Positions 53,313 through 62,470 of a stretch of DNA of 64,000 bases are shown here, one piece after another. The stretch comes from CANMXU01 sp052030545 (lineage in GTDB: Bacteria > Pseudomonadota > Gammaproteobacteria > Enterobacterales > Alteromonadaceae): assembly GCF_052030545.1 (NCBI RefSeq), contig NZ_JBPDIH010000002.1, positions 434,001-498,000 of the forward strand, written 5' to 3'. The first letter of the stretch is position 1. Every line of letters starts with the position of its first letter. The position numbers and the translations under genes were made by a program. The notes beneath the pieces were generated by a model. The model did not search any database, was not told the origin of the DNA, and saw only the letters and a program-made list of their open reading frames with translations.

Positions 53313-54405
53313 CAGTCTCGATACCAGTGTTCAATAGCCGCTTTTCGCAATTGCGCCTTGTTATCAGCATTTGGCAGCCAATGCTGGTAATTAAGACTCG
53401 CTTGGCTGAGGAAATCAAACAACACCAGATGACTACGCTGAACTCTTGCCCAGCGATGAGCAACATCAGGATTAAATAAGCCGCGATAGGAAAATAACTG
53501 GCGCGGTCTTTTTTTCACCCAATTCCACGATCCCATCTCAAGCGTTAATGACAGAAAAGGTTGCTGGTATTGATGCTTGACGATTTTACTGACATAGTCC
53601 CACAAATCGCCATGGGTATTGTAATGACGAGATTGTGGTTCAAACACATAGGCGTGATGCGGATAAGCATTTTGCCACAGTTGATATAAAGCGAAGTAAT
53701 TAGCCACTTTTCGTGGCGGTCGTTTGCGGTAGGCATAAGGCAACCACAATCGGTCTTGAAAGCCAAAACCTGAATGACAATCAACCACTAAATTAAATTT
53801 GCGCGTCAAACAGTCATTTTCTAAAAAACCAATAAGGTGTTGGTTTTCACGCTCTAACCCCAACTTGCCGCGATACCAAGGTAAATAACGACTAAATTGC
53901 TGCCCGCCAACAAGCCAAGGCACTTTATCTGTTGCGCTAATAGGTGCATTACGCATTAAATCAACGCCATTACCATTGCAGCGCCGACCTCGCAACATGC
54001 CAACAGGGTTCATTACTGGTAAAAAGTTAAAGCGCAGTTTTTGCAAACTGTGTTGAGTTGCACTATCCCACTTTGCTCGGTTTATTAAACTATGCAAATA
54101 ACTAAGCACAACTTGGCTACCAATACGTTCAATGCCATGAATGCCGCCAACAAAGGTGATCGCTGGCGCTTGAGCATCGTCGCTGCCAAACGACATGCCA
54201 AGCAATGGCAACTCAACCGTTTGACCATTTTTTAATGTTGTTTGAAAAACATCAAAAATGGTTGTTGTGATCAAGCCTTCACTTTGTTCAATAATACGGG
54301 CGATATCAGTATATTCAGGCAATAATTTACGAACAGGCGCACTTAAGTAGTCAACAAATGTACGATTAACATCCCCCCCCGTTGAGTAGTGATCAGGCAA
54401 CTTTA
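53312..54405 (-). CDS. M14-family zinc carboxypeptidase-like protein
   Basis: The protein is about 365 residues. The zinc motif is visible as GGIHGIERIGSQV (HxxE), with NFLPVMNPVGMLRGRRCNGNGVDLMRN and VVDCHSGFG (third ligand), as in M14 peptidases and DUF2817-type relatives. There is no signal peptide. The start is uncertain: frame to 54463, with a TTG near 54405 overlapping the end of the upstream phosphoesterase gene. Eight G residues in a row near the N-terminus (minus strand of 54373-54380) could slip. It probably trims peptides. Confidence 0.8.
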
Positions 54406-55199
54406 CGGTCTTTATTCGCTTTTCGCTCAGTGGTAAGGTGCACCAAATTGTCGGCACGCTCAATGGCAGACCAATACACTAGCGATAATTCACCACTTTG
54501 CGATTCAACTAAGGCAGAGCAGTTCTCAATCCAGTCACCATCATTTAGGTAAGTAAACCCATCTTGTTCAACAATTTCAGGGTGATGAATATGCCCACAA
54601 ACAATGCCATCAAAGCCTTGCTGTTTTGCAGTTTCAATACAAGCATTCCGGTAGCGAGCAATTGCTTTACCTGCACCTTTAAGTCTGCCTTTAATATAGC
54701 TAGCTAATGACCAATAAGGACGATTAGCTTTAATACGACACCAGTTATACCAACGATTGATAAATAATAAGAAGTCATACAAAACATCGCCAATCCATGA
54801 ATGCAGCCTGCCAAAACACACTTGTTGATCAAACTGATCGCCATGAAGTACCAACAGCTTTTTACCTTGCGCAGTAATATGCTCACAGGTGCGCTGTATT
54901 TCTATATGACCGAAGTTCATACCGCTATATTTTTGAATAGGCTCATCGTGATTGCCCGGTAAATATATCACCCGCGTTTCTTGCACCGACAAAGACAGCA
55001 ACTTGTGGAACAATTCATTATGTGCTTTTGGCCAACGAAATTGTTTACTCATCGCCCACATATCGACAATGTCGCCAACAAGATAAAGTACGTCTATTGT
55101 ACTATGCTCAAGAAAGTCCAATAGATACTCTGCTTTGCAATCTTTGCAGCCTAAATGAATATCTGAAAGCCAGACCGTTTTATAGTGGGTTTTCGACAT
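54393..55199 (-). CDS. LpxH-like metallophosphoesterase (UDP-2,3-diacylglucosamine diphosphatase-type)
   Basis: The 268-residue calcineurin-like phosphoesterase has the five metal motifs: SDIHLG, GDIVDMW, GNHDE, HGDQFD and GHIHHPE. Its FLLFINRWYNWCRIKANRPYWSLASYIKGR cap is the insert of the YbbF/LpxH-like lineage. ATG 55199 is chosen as the family start. LpxH proper acts in lipid A synthesis; this lineage of LpxH-like paralogues may act on other lipids. It overlaps the M14 gene and heads a three-gene operon. Confidence 0.82.
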   Translation of the reverse strand: MSKTHYKTVWLSDIHLGCKDCKAEYLLDFLEHSTIDVLYLVGDIVDMWAMSKQFRWPKAHNELFHKLLSLSVQETRVIYLPGNHDEPIQKYSGMNFGHIEIQRTCEHITAQGKKLLVLHGDQFDQQVCFGRLHSWIGDVLYDFLLFINRWYNWCRIKANRPYWSLASYIKGRLKGAGKAIARYRNACIETAKQQGFDGIVCGHIHHPEIVEQDGFTYLNDGDWIENCSALVESQSGELSLVYWSAIERADNLVHLTTERKANKDRKVA

Positions 55200-55822
55200 C
55201 GCACTAACCGTAATGTATGAGTCTAAGTTTAAGCACAAAATTAAAGAAGCTTTCTTACCGTAAGGTGACACTTTCATGAAGCGATGATGACAATATTACC
55301 GTTAACTTATGTTTCGAACCTAACTAAACATCCCTAAATTGCATTACCAATATTATTGTAAACAATTAACCAGATAGGCATAAAGATGAATGAGCAGATG
55401 ATTATTTAAATCATAACAGGCCCAAAATAGCCGATACTTTTCATTTCTCAACCATCACCACCTAAAAATTGGTTAACCAAAAATCATTTTAAAGCACATT
55501 AAAAAATTACCAACTTACCAATAAAATGTTTATTTTATTGTATAAAAGCAGTAAAAATCTAAATAAAAGCCCTATTTTACAGCTAGATATAAAAATAAGA
55601 ACAAAAACAGCATTACCAAAACAAAATAAAGAGCCTTTAAAAACAAAGCAACCTATATTACCAATAATAAGTTTTTTGTAAGTAAAACTTGTAATAACTG
55701 GTAATTTAAATTATAAATATCTAGCACAGTTTTTAAGCAGTAAATGTGTTTATCAGATAAGATTATAATTAGAAATTGGTAAAGCCAATTACAAAAAGCA
55801 CTTAGAGTGTGAGGGAATAACA
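55200..55822. promoter_or_regulatory. Leader of TonB receptor with clustered TTACCAA motifs
   Basis: No gene is seen. TTACCAA occurs at 55344, 55507, 55515, 55613 and 55658, its complement TTGGTAA at 55776, TGGTAA at 55699 and the palindrome TTGGTTAACCAA at 55469-55480. The concentration of one 7-mer in about 450 bp is far above chance and suggests a multi-site operator for the receptor gene at 55823. Confidence 0.55.
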
Positions 55823-58714
55823 ATGAAGCTCAACAAAATAACCGATTTATTTAAGGCTAATAAGAATCGACATAATAATTTAACTATTTTTGGCGCAGCA
55901 TTAACAACTATGCTTAGCATGCAAGCATACGCCGCCGAAGATACCACTCCAGCAGCGAGTGATGACATTGAGGTTATTGAAGTAACCGGCATGTTAGGCA
56001 GTATGAAAGCCGCAGCATTAGTAAAACGCACCGACGGCCGTATTGTTGACGCGATTGTTGCTGAAGATATTGGTAAGTTACCTGACAACAACATTGCGGA
56101 AGCACTTCAACGTATTACCGGTGTTTCAATTAACACAGACTTTGGTGTAGGTGACAGTGTTTCAATTCGTGGTTTGCCTCAAAACCGTGTTGAATTAAAT
56201 GGTCGCTCAACCATAGGTGATGATCGTGACGGCATTAGCTTGCAAGATTTTCCTTCAAGCTTCTTAAAAACCGTTGAAGTGGTTAAGTCTCCAACGGCTG
56301 ATATGATCGAAGGTGCCTTAGGTGGTACTGTTAGCATGAAAACAGTTCGTCCTTTAGAGCTTGACGAACTTACTGGTGCGATGTCATTAGACTTTGAATA
56401 TGCCGATAAAACCGAAAATGTAGCCCCTATTTTTAGTGGTTCAATTGGTGATAACTGGGATCTAGGTGATGCAGGTACATTTGGCGCAATCGCTATGCTT
56501 GCATATCAAGACCGTGAAATTCGCCAAGATGAATTCATTGAACGTACCTTATTCCAAGATATTGATGTGAATGGCTTACCAGGTAACCCTGAAAATGGTG
56601 AATTCATTGTTCGAGACCAACATACGGTTGAACAATTTGTAGAACAGCGTGAACGCACTGCACTTAACTTAATGCTTCAATGGGCGCCTCAATCCGGTGA
56701 CGGTATGGTTTACCTAGACTTAAATGGCACAAAACGCTCAGGTCAACAAGCAGGTAGTTCAATTCTTGGTGTGGTTGGTTCATTAGAAACCAACGCCAAT
56801 ACAACACAAGATTCATCAGGTCAAATTAACGACTTTACTTTACGCAATGACTTCGCTATTCCAAAAACTTACAGTGATTTCCGTGAAACTGATTCATTCT
56901 CACACGCACTTGGCGCTGAGTGGAACTTAAGTGACAACATCATTATTTCAGGTGAAATCGCAATAGCGTCATCAGAAAGTGTACAACCTGACTCTGAATT
57001 TACCTTACGTCCAGTGCAAAAGTCAGTATTTGAAGAAACCGGTGAGTTAGTTAATAACGTTTATGATGGCGTATTTTATCAATCAGGTGATAAGTTACCG
57101 AGTATCATTCATTCTGTTCCAGATGCATTCACAAGCGAACAAGACTTAGCACTTCGTACCTTCAAAAGCGTATTAATCAACACGAACAATGATGAAACTG
57201 CCGCACGATTTGACATTGTCGTTGACGAACCTTTTCAGCTTGATTGGTTAACGCAAGTTAAAGCTGGTGTACGTGTTACCGAACGTGATTACGAATACAC
57301 AGAGCACTTAGAAGAAATCAAAGACATTTATAAAAATGCTGTTCATGATTCAGATGGCTCTTTAGCTACATTATGGATTGACGACTACAATGCCGCATTC
57401 CCGGGTAGCTTCTCAACCATTAGCCATAACAATGCCTTTGATCAAATTGGTCACTCTGGTCAAAACGATCTATTAACTTATGCTGCTTACCATGGTTTAG
57501 CTAACGCAGGTAATACCTATAGCGAGTTACAGCAATTACTTGCCGGTACTAACTTAGCCACTACAGGAACGCTTCGTGAAAACCAAGAATTCCAAGACAG
57601 TGCCTATCGCGAAATTAACGAAGAAACATCAGCAATGTACGTTTCAGCTTACTTAGATTTTGACGACATTACTGCCATTGTTGGTGGTCGTTATATTCAA
57701 ACTGATCTTGAGTCAGCGGTTATTTTAAATGGTGATAAAGTTGTTGGTAAGAACGATTACAATGATTTCCTTCCAAGCTTAAACGTTACTTATACGCTTA
57801 ACGACGATACTTTAGTTCGTTTTGCTGCAGCTAAAGTAATGCGCCGTGCAGATTTTAGTGAATTAAGCCCTGCTTTTGACGTGAACAATGACACCACTAA
57901 AGCAACTCAAGGTGCAATTGATTTAGACCCTTACCGCGCGACACAATTTGATCTTTCTGTAGAGCACTATTTTGGTGAAGGTAACATGTTGTCATTTGCT
58001 GTGTACTATAAAGATGTTGAATCTTTCTTAAGCAGTCAAAATACTTGTGTAGCTGACTCATCAACTTCTGGTCAAAACGTTACGGAATGGTACGCTGTAT
58101 GTACACTAGATGCAGCTGGTGTTGATAACACTTCTATGCAATATCACTCTAATTCTGACGACGCGGCTGGTTTAGCTCACGTTGAAGGTTTACGTGATGC
58201 AGGCTTAACGGGTATCGATACAACTAAAGATACCAATGGTGAGTCTGGTAAAGTTCAAGGTATTGAAATTGGTTATCAACAACATTTCGACTTCTTGCCA
58301 GGTGCATGGTCAGGCTTAGGTTTTAGTGCAAACTACACTTTCGCAGACAGTGAACAACCAGCAGCTGAAGGCGAAGAAATCAGACCATTATTAGAGATTT
58401 CTAAGCATACTTATAACTTACAAGGTTTCTGGGAATACGAAAGTTATGCCGCACGTTTAGCCTATAACTATCGTTCTGAGTATTTAGCCACAGAAGACGA
58501 AAAACGTGTACTTAACTTCTCTGATAACTACCGCGACAGTCGTGGTCAGTTAGACTTTTCAGCAAGCTGGGATATCAACGAGAACTTCACCGTTGTTGCT
58601 AACGCAACTAACTTAACAGGTGAACATTCTGTATTCCAATCTGAATACGGTAATGCTTGGAGTTATACAGAAGCGGATCGTCGCTACACTGTAGGTGTTC
58701 GCGCTAAGTTCTAA
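55823..58714 (+). CDS. TonB-dependent outer-membrane receptor
   Basis: The 963-residue receptor has a signal peptide (ending about 38, MQAYA), a TonB box-like DDIEVIEVTG, the plug domain (RTDGRIVDAIVAEDIGKLPDNNIAEALQRITGVSI, FLKTVEVVKSPTADMIEGALGGTV) and a 22-strand barrel ending FTVGVRAKF-type (YTVGVRAKF). Extra-long loops and the N-terminus place it near the carbohydrate-type receptors of marine bacteria. GAGGGA precedes the ATG. The ligand is not evident; an unusual motif-rich leader suggests tight control. Confidence 0.93.
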   Translation: MKLNKITDLFKANKNRHNNLTIFGAALTTMLSMQAYAAEDTTPAASDDIEVIEVTGMLGSMKAAALVKRTDGRIVDAIVAEDIGKLPDNNIAEALQRITGVSINTDFGVGDSVSIRGLPQNRVELNGRSTIGDDRDGISLQDFPSSFLKTVEVVKSPTADMIEGALGGTVSMKTVRPLELDELTGAMSLDFEYADKTENVAPIFSGSIGDNWDLGDAGTFGAIAMLAYQDREIRQDEFIERTLFQDIDVNGLPGNPENGEFIVRDQHTVEQFVEQRERTALNLMLQWAPQSGDGMVYLDLNGTKRSGQQAGSSILGVVGSLETNANTTQDSSGQINDFTLRNDFAIPKTYSDFRETDSFSHALGAEWNLSDNIIISGEIAIASSESVQPDSEFTLRPVQKSVFEETGELVNNVYDGVFYQSGDKLPSIIHSVPDAFTSEQDLALRTFKSVLINTNNDETAARFDIVVDEPFQLDWLTQVKAGVRVTERDYEYTEHLEEIKDIYKNAVHDSDGSLATLWIDDYNAAFPGSFSTISHNNAFDQIGHSGQNDLLTYAAYHGLANAGNTYSELQQLLAGTNLATTGTLRENQEFQDSAYREINEETSAMYVSAYLDFDDITAIVGGRYIQTDLESAVILNGDKVVGKNDYNDFLPSLNVTYTLNDDTLVRFAAAKVMRRADFSELSPAFDVNNDTTKATQGAIDLDPYRATQFDLSVEHYFGEGNMLSFAVYYKDVESFLSSQNTCVADSSTSGQNVTEWYAVCTLDAAGVDNTSMQYHSNSDDAAGLAHVEGLRDAGLTGIDTTKDTNGESGKVQGIEIGYQQHFDFLPGAWSGLGFSANYTFADSEQPAAEGEEIRPLLEISKHTYNLQGFWEYESYAARLAYNYRSEYLATEDEKRVLNFSDNYRDSRGQLDFSASWDINENFTVVANATNLTGEHSVFQSEYGNAWSYTEADRRYTVGVRAKF

Positions 58715-58735
58715 TTTAGCCCGATAACAAAAACC

Positions 58736-58775
58736 AAAAGCCCTTGCTTATGTTAATAAGCAAGGGCTTTTTAAT
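58736..58775 (+). terminator. Terminator of the TonB receptor gene
   Basis: AAAAGCCCTTGCTTAT pairs with ATAAGCAAGGGCTTTT around GTTA and is followed by TTAATTT. It is a strong rho-independent hairpin. Confidence 0.85.
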
Positions 58776-58801
58776 TTAACCTACAAATTAAGCAATAAAA
58801 T

Positions 58802-59038
58802 TTAATTGGTTATGCAAACCGCCAACCAACCATCGTTACTTTCATTGCGCGCGGTTGAAACAACTTGGTAGTTGTAGCTGTATAAACTCATCGCCACTTG
58901 TTTTAACGACAAACCATAATCACTTGGCGCTGCCACCGGTTTATTTATTGTCGCCATATCAGAAAAAGCATAAAGCTTATGACTTTCTGACCATGATTTT
59001 TCTTTATTGGGCCACTGCGTTAACGGCACTTCTTTCAT
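58802..59038 (-). CDS. Hypothetical small protein of the lipoprotein cluster
   Basis: The 78-residue product has no signal or membrane segment. It has a GAGAGGG ribosome site at the right distance. Its end (SLYSYNYQVVSTARNESNDGWLAVCITN) looks like a strand-rich minimal domain. Not recognised. It is the last gene of a minus-strand run of exported proteins and lies 17 bp after the gene at 59055. Confidence 0.5.
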   Translation of the reverse strand: MKEVPLTQWPNKEKSWSESHKLYAFSDMATINKPVAAPSDYGLSLKQVAMSLYSYNYQVVSTARNESNDGWLAVCITN

Positions 59039-59054
59039 TTAAATTTCCCTCTCG

Positions 59055-59993
59055 TTATAGCATGCTCACCATGTATGCCGCGGCGCTATCAATCGCATTG
59101 TGATTGCCAATCATATCAAAAAAGGTGCGTTTATCCGCTTTAAGCTGCTTCAATTTTGCTTGCAACATCGTTAAGTCTGCTGATGTAATAACTTGTGCTG
59201 TTGCGCCCGCACTTGCCTGATATTTAACATTACGATCTTGTTCCATTTCTTTAATTGACGAAATCGAACCACCTAATAAGCTATGCTCATAATATAAGAC
59301 TTCTAAAAATGGCCGTGGATTAACAACATGACTTGCCATATCAACAGTTACCAAGGTAGTCGAATCAATATCGTAATAGGTTTTAGTTAAATAATCTTTT
59401 GGTAATAATTCAGCTAAGTTATCAAGCTGTTCAACATGCTTTTTAGCAATAGCATCTGTCGCCTTACGCTCATTCAAAAAACTATAGATATCTTGCATCA
59501 CATTAAGCTGAAGTGTCGCTTCATCGCTTGCACCTGAAATACCAATACCACTTAATGCTTTTGATGTGCTTTTAGGAGCATTTTTAGCAGCATCACCTGT
59601 AATTAATGCGCTTTGCAAGTGAGTAGAGCCAAAAGCAAAAAATTCTTTAGCTTCCTCTCTTTTTAATTTAAAGTCGCTAATAACACTGGTTGACTCCCCT
59701 TTTGCTGTTGCCTGTCCTTTCTGTTCACCTTCATCTTCTTGTTCGGCTTCTTCAATACCTGGGGTAACTAAAATGGTACGTGTTTTCACCCCAATAATCC
59801 CTTGCACAGGCTGCTGAGGATCAGTACCGCGCACTTCCAAAGCAATACTGTTGCGTTCAGAGTGGTGATAACTCACGGCATTACTACAACCAGCAAGTAT
59901 GGCAACCGACAAACACGTGGCAACTAAACGCTTTGTTGATAAAGAAGAGTTAGTTGCTAAAGAAGAATAAGATTTAATCGTTAATATCGACAT
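59055..59993 (-). CDS. Lipoprotein of unknown function
   Basis: The 312-residue protein starts with AAGGAG then MSILTIKS and a lipoprotein signal ending ATCLSVAILAGC (about 36). The front half is charged and low in complexity (EEAEQEDEGEQKGQATAKGE), the rest is helical with the segment LQLNVMQDIYSFLNERKATD. YHHSERNSIALEVRGTDPQQPVQGIIGVKTRT looks conserved, but I recognise no family. Follows the lipoprotein at 60009 on the same strand. Confidence 0.6.
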   Translation of the reverse strand: MSILTIKSYSSLATNSSLSTKRLVATCLSVAILAGCSNAVSYHHSERNSIALEVRGTDPQQPVQGIIGVKTRTILVTPGIEEAEQEDEGEQKGQATAKGESTSVISDFKLKREEAKEFFAFGSTHLQSALITGDAAKNAPKSTSKALSGIGISGASDEATLQLNVMQDIYSFLNERKATDAIAKKHVEQLDNLAELLPKDYLTKTYYDIDSTTLVTVDMASHVVNPRPFLEVLYYEHSLLGGSISSIKEMEQDRNVKYQASAGATAQVITSADLTMLQAKLKQLKADKRTFFDMIGNHNAIDSAAAYMVSML

Positions 59994-60008
59994 GAGTTTC
60001 AGCTCCTT

Positions 60009-60353
60009 CTATTTACCGTAAATTTCGCTGCGAATGGTACTAACCATATTATCGTCACTAGCAATTTTTTTCGCCGGCTCTCCCGTTGCGACAAATTCAG
60101 AAACATCCATATTATCTAAACCCTCGACACGGACATTGTTGACAGAAAACAACGCCATTGCGTCTTTATCTTTACCTTTTTTAGGTACTATTGCTAAAAC
60201 ATCTCGATCGTAACCTAACGACATTTTTTGCATGCCCTCTGCACCTACGGCAACATTAAGTCCCATTGATGTTTCTTGCACATACACCAAATGAGTGGTG
60301 CTACAGCCGCCTAATAACGTGGCAAATAATATGCCTGCACATTTAATTTTCAT
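60009..60353 (-). CDS. Small lipoprotein of unknown function
   Basis: The 114-residue protein carries a lipoprotein signal (ILFATLLGGC) and a strand-rich body (VYVQETSMGLNVAVGAEGMQ, LGYDRDVLAIVPKK). ATG 60353 has an AAGGAA site and overlaps the end of the upstream gene by 11 bases, a sign of coupled translation. The body segment SMGLNVAVGAEGMQKMSLGYDRD resembles proteins that share a cluster with large lipoproteins in marine gammaproteobacteria; no function is known to me. Confidence 0.6.
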   Translation of the reverse strand: MKIKCAGILFATLLGGCSTTHLVYVQETSMGLNVAVGAEGMQKMSLGYDRDVLAIVPKKGKDKDAMALFSVNNVRVEGLDNMDVSEFVATGEPAKKIASDDNMVSTIRSEIYGK

Positions 60354-60924
60354 CAGTATTTCCTTGTGGTTTGGGTTGAACAACAGCACATACGTGCGGG
60401 TAATTTTTAGCATTGTTGCGATAAAAAAATTGCAACGAATCTTGAGTATTTATACGCGTAACATGGCGATTTAACGCCCCTAAACTAAAACCAAACGCGT
60501 ACGATGAAAAATATAAACCAAGCCCTTGTGCGCGCAATGTCGTTTTAATGGGTTCGGCGCCATACTCTGCACGATTTTCTTGGCTAACATAATCTGTATT
60601 AGTATCGGCATTATTATCTGTATTTGTATCGGTACTAATATCGGTACTAGCACCTGTATTGAGCATGAACTCAGCACACGATAATGGCTGCTGACTCACT
60701 ACAGGATAAATTAACGCTTTTTCGAAAATGCCAATTTGAAACTCAACGCCATTTTGCGTATTAAGGTGAAAGCCACGCGCCTCGGTATGAATAATTTTCG
60801 CCATAGGCGAATGAATAACCTGTTGGTTAACACTACCGGGCAAGCCAACATTATTAACCGAACAACCAATAAGCATCACGAATAGGCAAACCATCAACAT
60901 CCATTTGATTAAAAAGCTAACCAT
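60343..60924 (-). CDS. Lipoprotein with Thr-Asp repeats, unknown function
   Basis: From ATG 60924 the protein has 193 residues and a clear lipoprotein signal (MLMVCLFVMLIGC). The frame is open back to ATG 61041, which would add a 39-residue hydrophobic extension. A tract STDISTDTNTDNNADTNTD comes from a degenerate DNA repeat of about 6-12 bp (near 60596-60650). The C-terminal half holds ALNRHVTRINTQDSLQFFYRNN. Not recognised. First gene of a three- or four-gene run of exported products. Confidence 0.55.
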   Translation of the reverse strand: MVSFLIKWMLMVCLFVMLIGCSVNNVGLPGSVNQQVIHSPMAKIIHTEARGFHLNTQNGVEFQIGIFEKALIYPVVSQQPLSCAEFMLNTGASTDISTDTNTDNNADTNTDYVSQENRAEYGAEPIKTTLRAQGLGLYFSSYAFGFSLGALNRHVTRINTQDSLQFFYRNNAKNYPHVCAVVQPKPQGNTDEN

Positions 60925-61223
60925 AAAAATTAAATGCCACCTAAGCTGATCCCTTATCAATTTGAGTAAACAGTACCATTGTTCCTTAACCACATACGCT
61001 GTTAGCGCTAATAACCCCTGATGCTCAGCATACTTTTTCATACTTAATAAAAAGCTAAACTGGTTAAGTAATATACACGCCGTAATAAATTACACAACTT
61101 AAAAAAATTCAATAAAACACAACTTATTCATGAGGTTATCCGTGTAATGCCGTGTAATAGCTTTTGTCTTGCAACCTAGATTATTATCGTTAACGGGATA
61201 AATAACGTGTGTTGGAGCATTAA

Positions 61224-61664
61224 ATGAACAATGCAGAATCGTGGGTATATCAGGTTGAAACATTTGAAGAATATAACGAGCTTATGAACGCTCAGAAAAC
61301 TAAAACACAAGCTAACGCTAAAGCGCAATCAGCACTGAAAAATCAAAAAATCACCAATAATTTATATTGTTTCTACAATCAAAAAAAACACACAAAAAGC
61401 AGTCAAAGCAGTTTTTCTCATGCACATATAAATGATCACAAGCTTAACGATAAAAAAGACAAACCTGCGGCTACGCAAAACGACAAGAATAAACAGCAAC
61501 ACAGCTCAAACAACTTGAAAAAGCAGCTATTGCCAATGTATACCGACGTTACCACCATCAATATTTTTAGTGAAGATACCGGGCTAACTAAGCGTCATAA
61601 AAGCTCTTCTAAAATGTCGCGTTTATTGGCTAAATGGTTAACCCTTTTAAAAGGTAAAAAGTAA
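61224..61664 (+). CDS. Hypothetical basic protein
   Basis: The 146-residue protein is very rich in K, Q, N and S, with a tail of basic residues and no signal peptide. The first 25 residues (MNNAESWVYQVETFEEYNEL) look folded, the middle disordered. A TTGGAG-like site precedes the ATG. It is divergent from the lipoprotein run. Not recognised. Confidence 0.5.
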   Translation: MNNAESWVYQVETFEEYNELMNAQKTKTQANAKAQSALKNQKITNNLYCFYNQKKHTKSSQSSFSHAHINDHKLNDKKDKPAATQNDKNKQQHSSNNLKKQLLPMYTDVTTINIFSEDTGLTKRHKSSSKMSRLLAKWLTLLKGKK

Positions 61665-61971
61665 AATTAAAAATTAAAAACATAAGTCGAAAGAAAAATT
61701 GAAAAAAGGTAGCGTGCAAAGTTATCACGCAGTTAACCCGCAAAGTTAACATACACAGTTACCAAGCATAGTTAACATGTACGGCTAATAGGTAATGACA
61801 GATTCACTCTATAAAATAAGCTATTGATTTAATGATATTTAATCGCTACCTTAGTTAACCTAGCATTTAGGTTAATCGCTATGATTAAATAACAAAGTCT
61901 CAATAGCGAAACCTGAATCGTGAACCTAAATCGCCATACCAATACTATATTAAATTGATTAGGAGTTACCC
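61665..61971. promoter_or_regulatory. Intergenic region with 13-bp repeats and a dyad
   Basis: AGTTA recurs at 61720, 61731, 61744, 61757 and 61770 (spacing 11, 13, 13, 13), giving degenerate tandem units ending GTTAAC(A/C). Further on, TTAACCTA and TAGGTTAA form a perfect dyad (61855-61875) around GCATT, flanked by a repeat of TTAATCGCTA. No gene is seen here. The dyad may be the operator of the gene at 61972. Confidence 0.45.
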
Positions 61972-62466
61972 ATGAATATTGCTCAATCAGCTACAGAAAC
62001 TACAGCAGTAAAGCCAGCAACGACCACCATTTATATCAACCTAGCATTTGCTAAACTCGCTAGCGATATTAACAGTGGCGCTCTTACCCATCAGTTTAAT
62101 GGCAAAGGTCGTAAAATTGCCGTATTACCTGAAACACAAGAAGTGAATTACCTTTATTATTCATCAGACGCAGCCGGCAAAGACACTATTGAACCGCCGT
62201 TTGAAATTAACAATGGCGATAACATTAAGTTTTGCTTAACGCCAGCACCAGAAGATAACAGCAAAGCCAGCTATAAATGGAATGGCATTTTGCAAAGCCA
62301 TAACGACTTACAGTTAGTTTCCGGTAAAAAAAGCACTTATAACGCCAACCTTGATAGCCAAGCGACTCGCAGTGATGAAGATGATGTGACAATTATTACC
62401 AAGTTTAAAGTTAGTGGTGGTAAGTTTACTGTGGCTTGGGATCCAGCAATAAAAATTAAAGTTTAA
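61972..62466 (+). CDS. Hypothetical strand-rich protein
   Basis: The 164-residue protein has no signal peptide. It looks like a beta-sandwich (TTIYINLAFAKLASDI, YLYYSSDAAGKDTIEPPFEINNGDNIKFCLT, KFKVSGGKFTVAWDPAIKIKV). The pattern is faintly like inclusion-body or AidA-type proteins, but I cannot confirm it. A GGAG-containing site precedes the ATG. It ends 4 bp before the end of the convergent TPR gene. Confidence 0.5.
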   Translation: MNIAQSATETTAVKPATTTIYINLAFAKLASDINSGALTHQFNGKGRKIAVLPETQEVNYLYYSSDAAGKDTIEPPFEINNGDNIKFCLTPAPEDNSKASYKWNGILQSHNDLQLVSGKKSTYNANLDSQATRSDEDDVTIITKFKVSGGKFTVAWDPAIKIKV

Positions 62467-62470
62467 ACTT

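Noticed and set aside
60480..60677. Minus-strand frame with VLVPILVPIQIQI repeats
   Set aside because: It is a frame-shifted reading of the Thr-Asp repeat in the lipoprotein gene at 60343.
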